Shown here: positions 4,199 to 5,070 of the stretch, in pieces
Layout of the letters: every line of letters starts with the position of its first letter
Numbering within the stretch: the stretch's first letter is position 1
NCBI GenBank assembly: GCA_020216625.1
Contig: JAIUYB010000216.1
Span: 1-5,070, forward strand
DNA length: 5,070 nucleotides
From: Desulfarculus sp.
GTDB taxonomy: Bacteria > Desulfobacterota > Desulfarculia > Desulfarculales > Desulfarculaceae
Reading direction: 5' to 3'
The notes under the pieces: generated by a model
What the model was told of the DNA's origin: nothing
Databases searched by the model: none
Seen by the model: the letters and a program-made list of their open reading frames with translations, nothing else
Translations under genes and position numbers: made by a program

Positions 4199-5070
4199 AT
4201 GGCCGAGGAGCAAGCCAAGGGTAAGGGAATGGAGTTCATCCGCGAGGCGGTGGGCGAGATGCCCATGGGCCGCAAGCTGGCCGTTTTGGGCGGCGGCGCC
4301 TTGCTGGTGGGGTTGTTCGTTTCCCTGCTGCTGTGGATCAACCAGCCCCAGTACAAGGTGCTCTTCTCCGGCCTGAGCCAGCGCGACGCGGCCCAGGTGG
4401 TGGCCAAGCTCAAGGATCTCAAGGTGCCCTACAGCCTCTCCGGCGACGGCGGCACCGTCTCGGTGCCCGAGGAGCAGGTCCACGAGGCCCGCTTGGCCCT
4501 GGCTGGCGAGGGACTGCCCCGGGGCCAGGGCGTGGGGTTCGAGGTCTTCAACAAGGTGGATATGGGCACCACCGAATTCGTGCAGAAAATCAACTACCAG
4601 CGCGCCCTGGAGGGCGAGCTGGCCCGCACCATCGCCAGCTTCGCCGAGGTGCGCGAGGCCCGGGTCCACATCGTCATGCCCCGCGACTCCCTGTTCGTGG
4701 AGGAGGAGAAGAAGCCCTCGGCGGCGGTGGTGGTGGACCTGGCCTCCGGCCGCGCCCTGAGCGCCGGCCAACTGGCCGGGGTGGTGAACCTGGTGGCCTC
4801 GGCGGTGCCGGATCTGACCGACGAAAGGGTGACGGTGGTGGACACCCGGGGCAACCTGCTCTACAAGAAGCAGGCCGACGTCCCCGGCTTCGCCGCCGGC
4901 CTGACCGCCAGCCAACTGGACTATCAGCGCAATTTCGAGAAGCAACTGCGGGCCAAGGTCGAGACCATGCTGGAGCAGGTCCTGGGTCCGGGGCGGGCGG
5001 TGGTGCGGGTGGCCAGCGACATCGACTTCACCCGCACCCAGACCACCGAGGACCTGTTCAACCCCGACCA
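4199..5070 (+). CDS. fliF: Flagellar MS-ring protein FliF, partial (C-terminus beyond right edge)
   Basis: FliF forms the MS ring in the inner membrane, the base on which the rod, the FliG rotor and the export gate assemble. The window shows 290 codons of a protein usually 520-570 residues long. A short cytoplasmic N-terminus is followed by a transmembrane helix at about 27-47, then the YscJ/FliF ring-building region: YKVLFSGLSQRDAAQVV (52-68), EARLALAGEGLPRG (96-109), and the signature GFEVFNKVDMGTTEFVQKI (113-131) with YQRALEGELARTI (133-145) and VREARVHIVMP (151-161). The FliF C-terminal region starts near LDYQRNFEKQLRAKVETML (240-258). The second transmembrane helix and FliG-binding tail are beyond the edge. 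The ATG at 4199 has GGGG (4187-4190) eight bases upstream; an ATG at 4192 is in another frame and soon stops. fliG, fliH and fliI would be expected next. Confidence 0.96.
   Translation, partial: MAEEQAKGKGMEFIREAVGEMPMGRKLAVLGGGALLVGLFVSLLLWINQPQYKVLFSGLSQRDAAQVVAKLKDLKVPYSLSGDGGTVSVPEEQVHEARLALAGEGLPRGQGVGFEVFNKVDMGTTEFVQKINYQRALEGELARTIASFAEVREARVHIVMPRDSLFVEEEKKPSAAVVVDLASGRALSAGQLAGVVNLVASAVPDLTDERVTVVDTRGNLLYKKQADVPGFAAGLTASQLDYQRNFEKQLRAKVETMLEQVLGPGRAVVRVASDIDFTRTQTTEDLFNPD

Overview
The window is GC-rich (by eye roughly 65% or more) and gene-dense, with strong C/G bias at third codon positions. A perfect sigma-54 promoter in front of a flgB-flgC-fliE-fliF flagellar operon, together with a secreted DUF1573 protein and a family-4 glycosyltransferase, suggests a motile Gram-negative bacterium. 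It is plausibly a high-GC deltaproteobacterium (Desulfobacterota, for example Desulfarculus-like). The assignment rests on gene style and context only and is tentative.

Layout. Positions 1-1496 hold two minus-strand genes, a histidine-phosphatase-family protein (858-1496) followed 45 bp later by a GT4 glycosyltransferase (start at 812, cut off by the left edge); they probably form one transcription unit. Positions 1497-1628 are a divergent intergenic region with a perfect 6-1-6 palindrome and a possible promoter. Positions 1629-2624 hold a plus-strand gene for an exported DUF1573 protein, closed by a textbook Rho-independent terminator (2644-2682). Positions 2625-2959 are a 335-bp non-coding stretch carrying that terminator, a second GC-rich hairpin, a palindrome flanked by direct repeats (a candidate enhancer-binding-protein site), an AT-richer stretch and the sigma-54 promoter. 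From 2960 to the right edge run flgB, flgC, fliE and fliF, the last truncated at the window end.

How the genes work together. FliF forms the MS ring in the inner membrane, FliE is the adaptor between the MS ring and the rod, and FlgB and FlgC are proximal rod proteins. These four start assembly of the flagellar basal body, and their order is the classic flgBC-fliEF early operon. flgB, flgC and fliE are separated by only 10-12 bp with good ribosome-binding sites. fliE and fliF are separated by 56 bp that hold a strong 14-bp hairpin with one mismatch and no U-tract, possibly an RNA processing, stability or expression-ratio element. The sigma-54 promoter implies control by RpoN and an NtrC/FleQ/FlrC-type activator.

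I see no mobile element, CRISPR array, tRNA or rRNA, and no convincing undescribed multi-gene system. What merits a second look is regulatory: the flgB promoter architecture, the fliE-fliF hairpin and the divergent palindrome.
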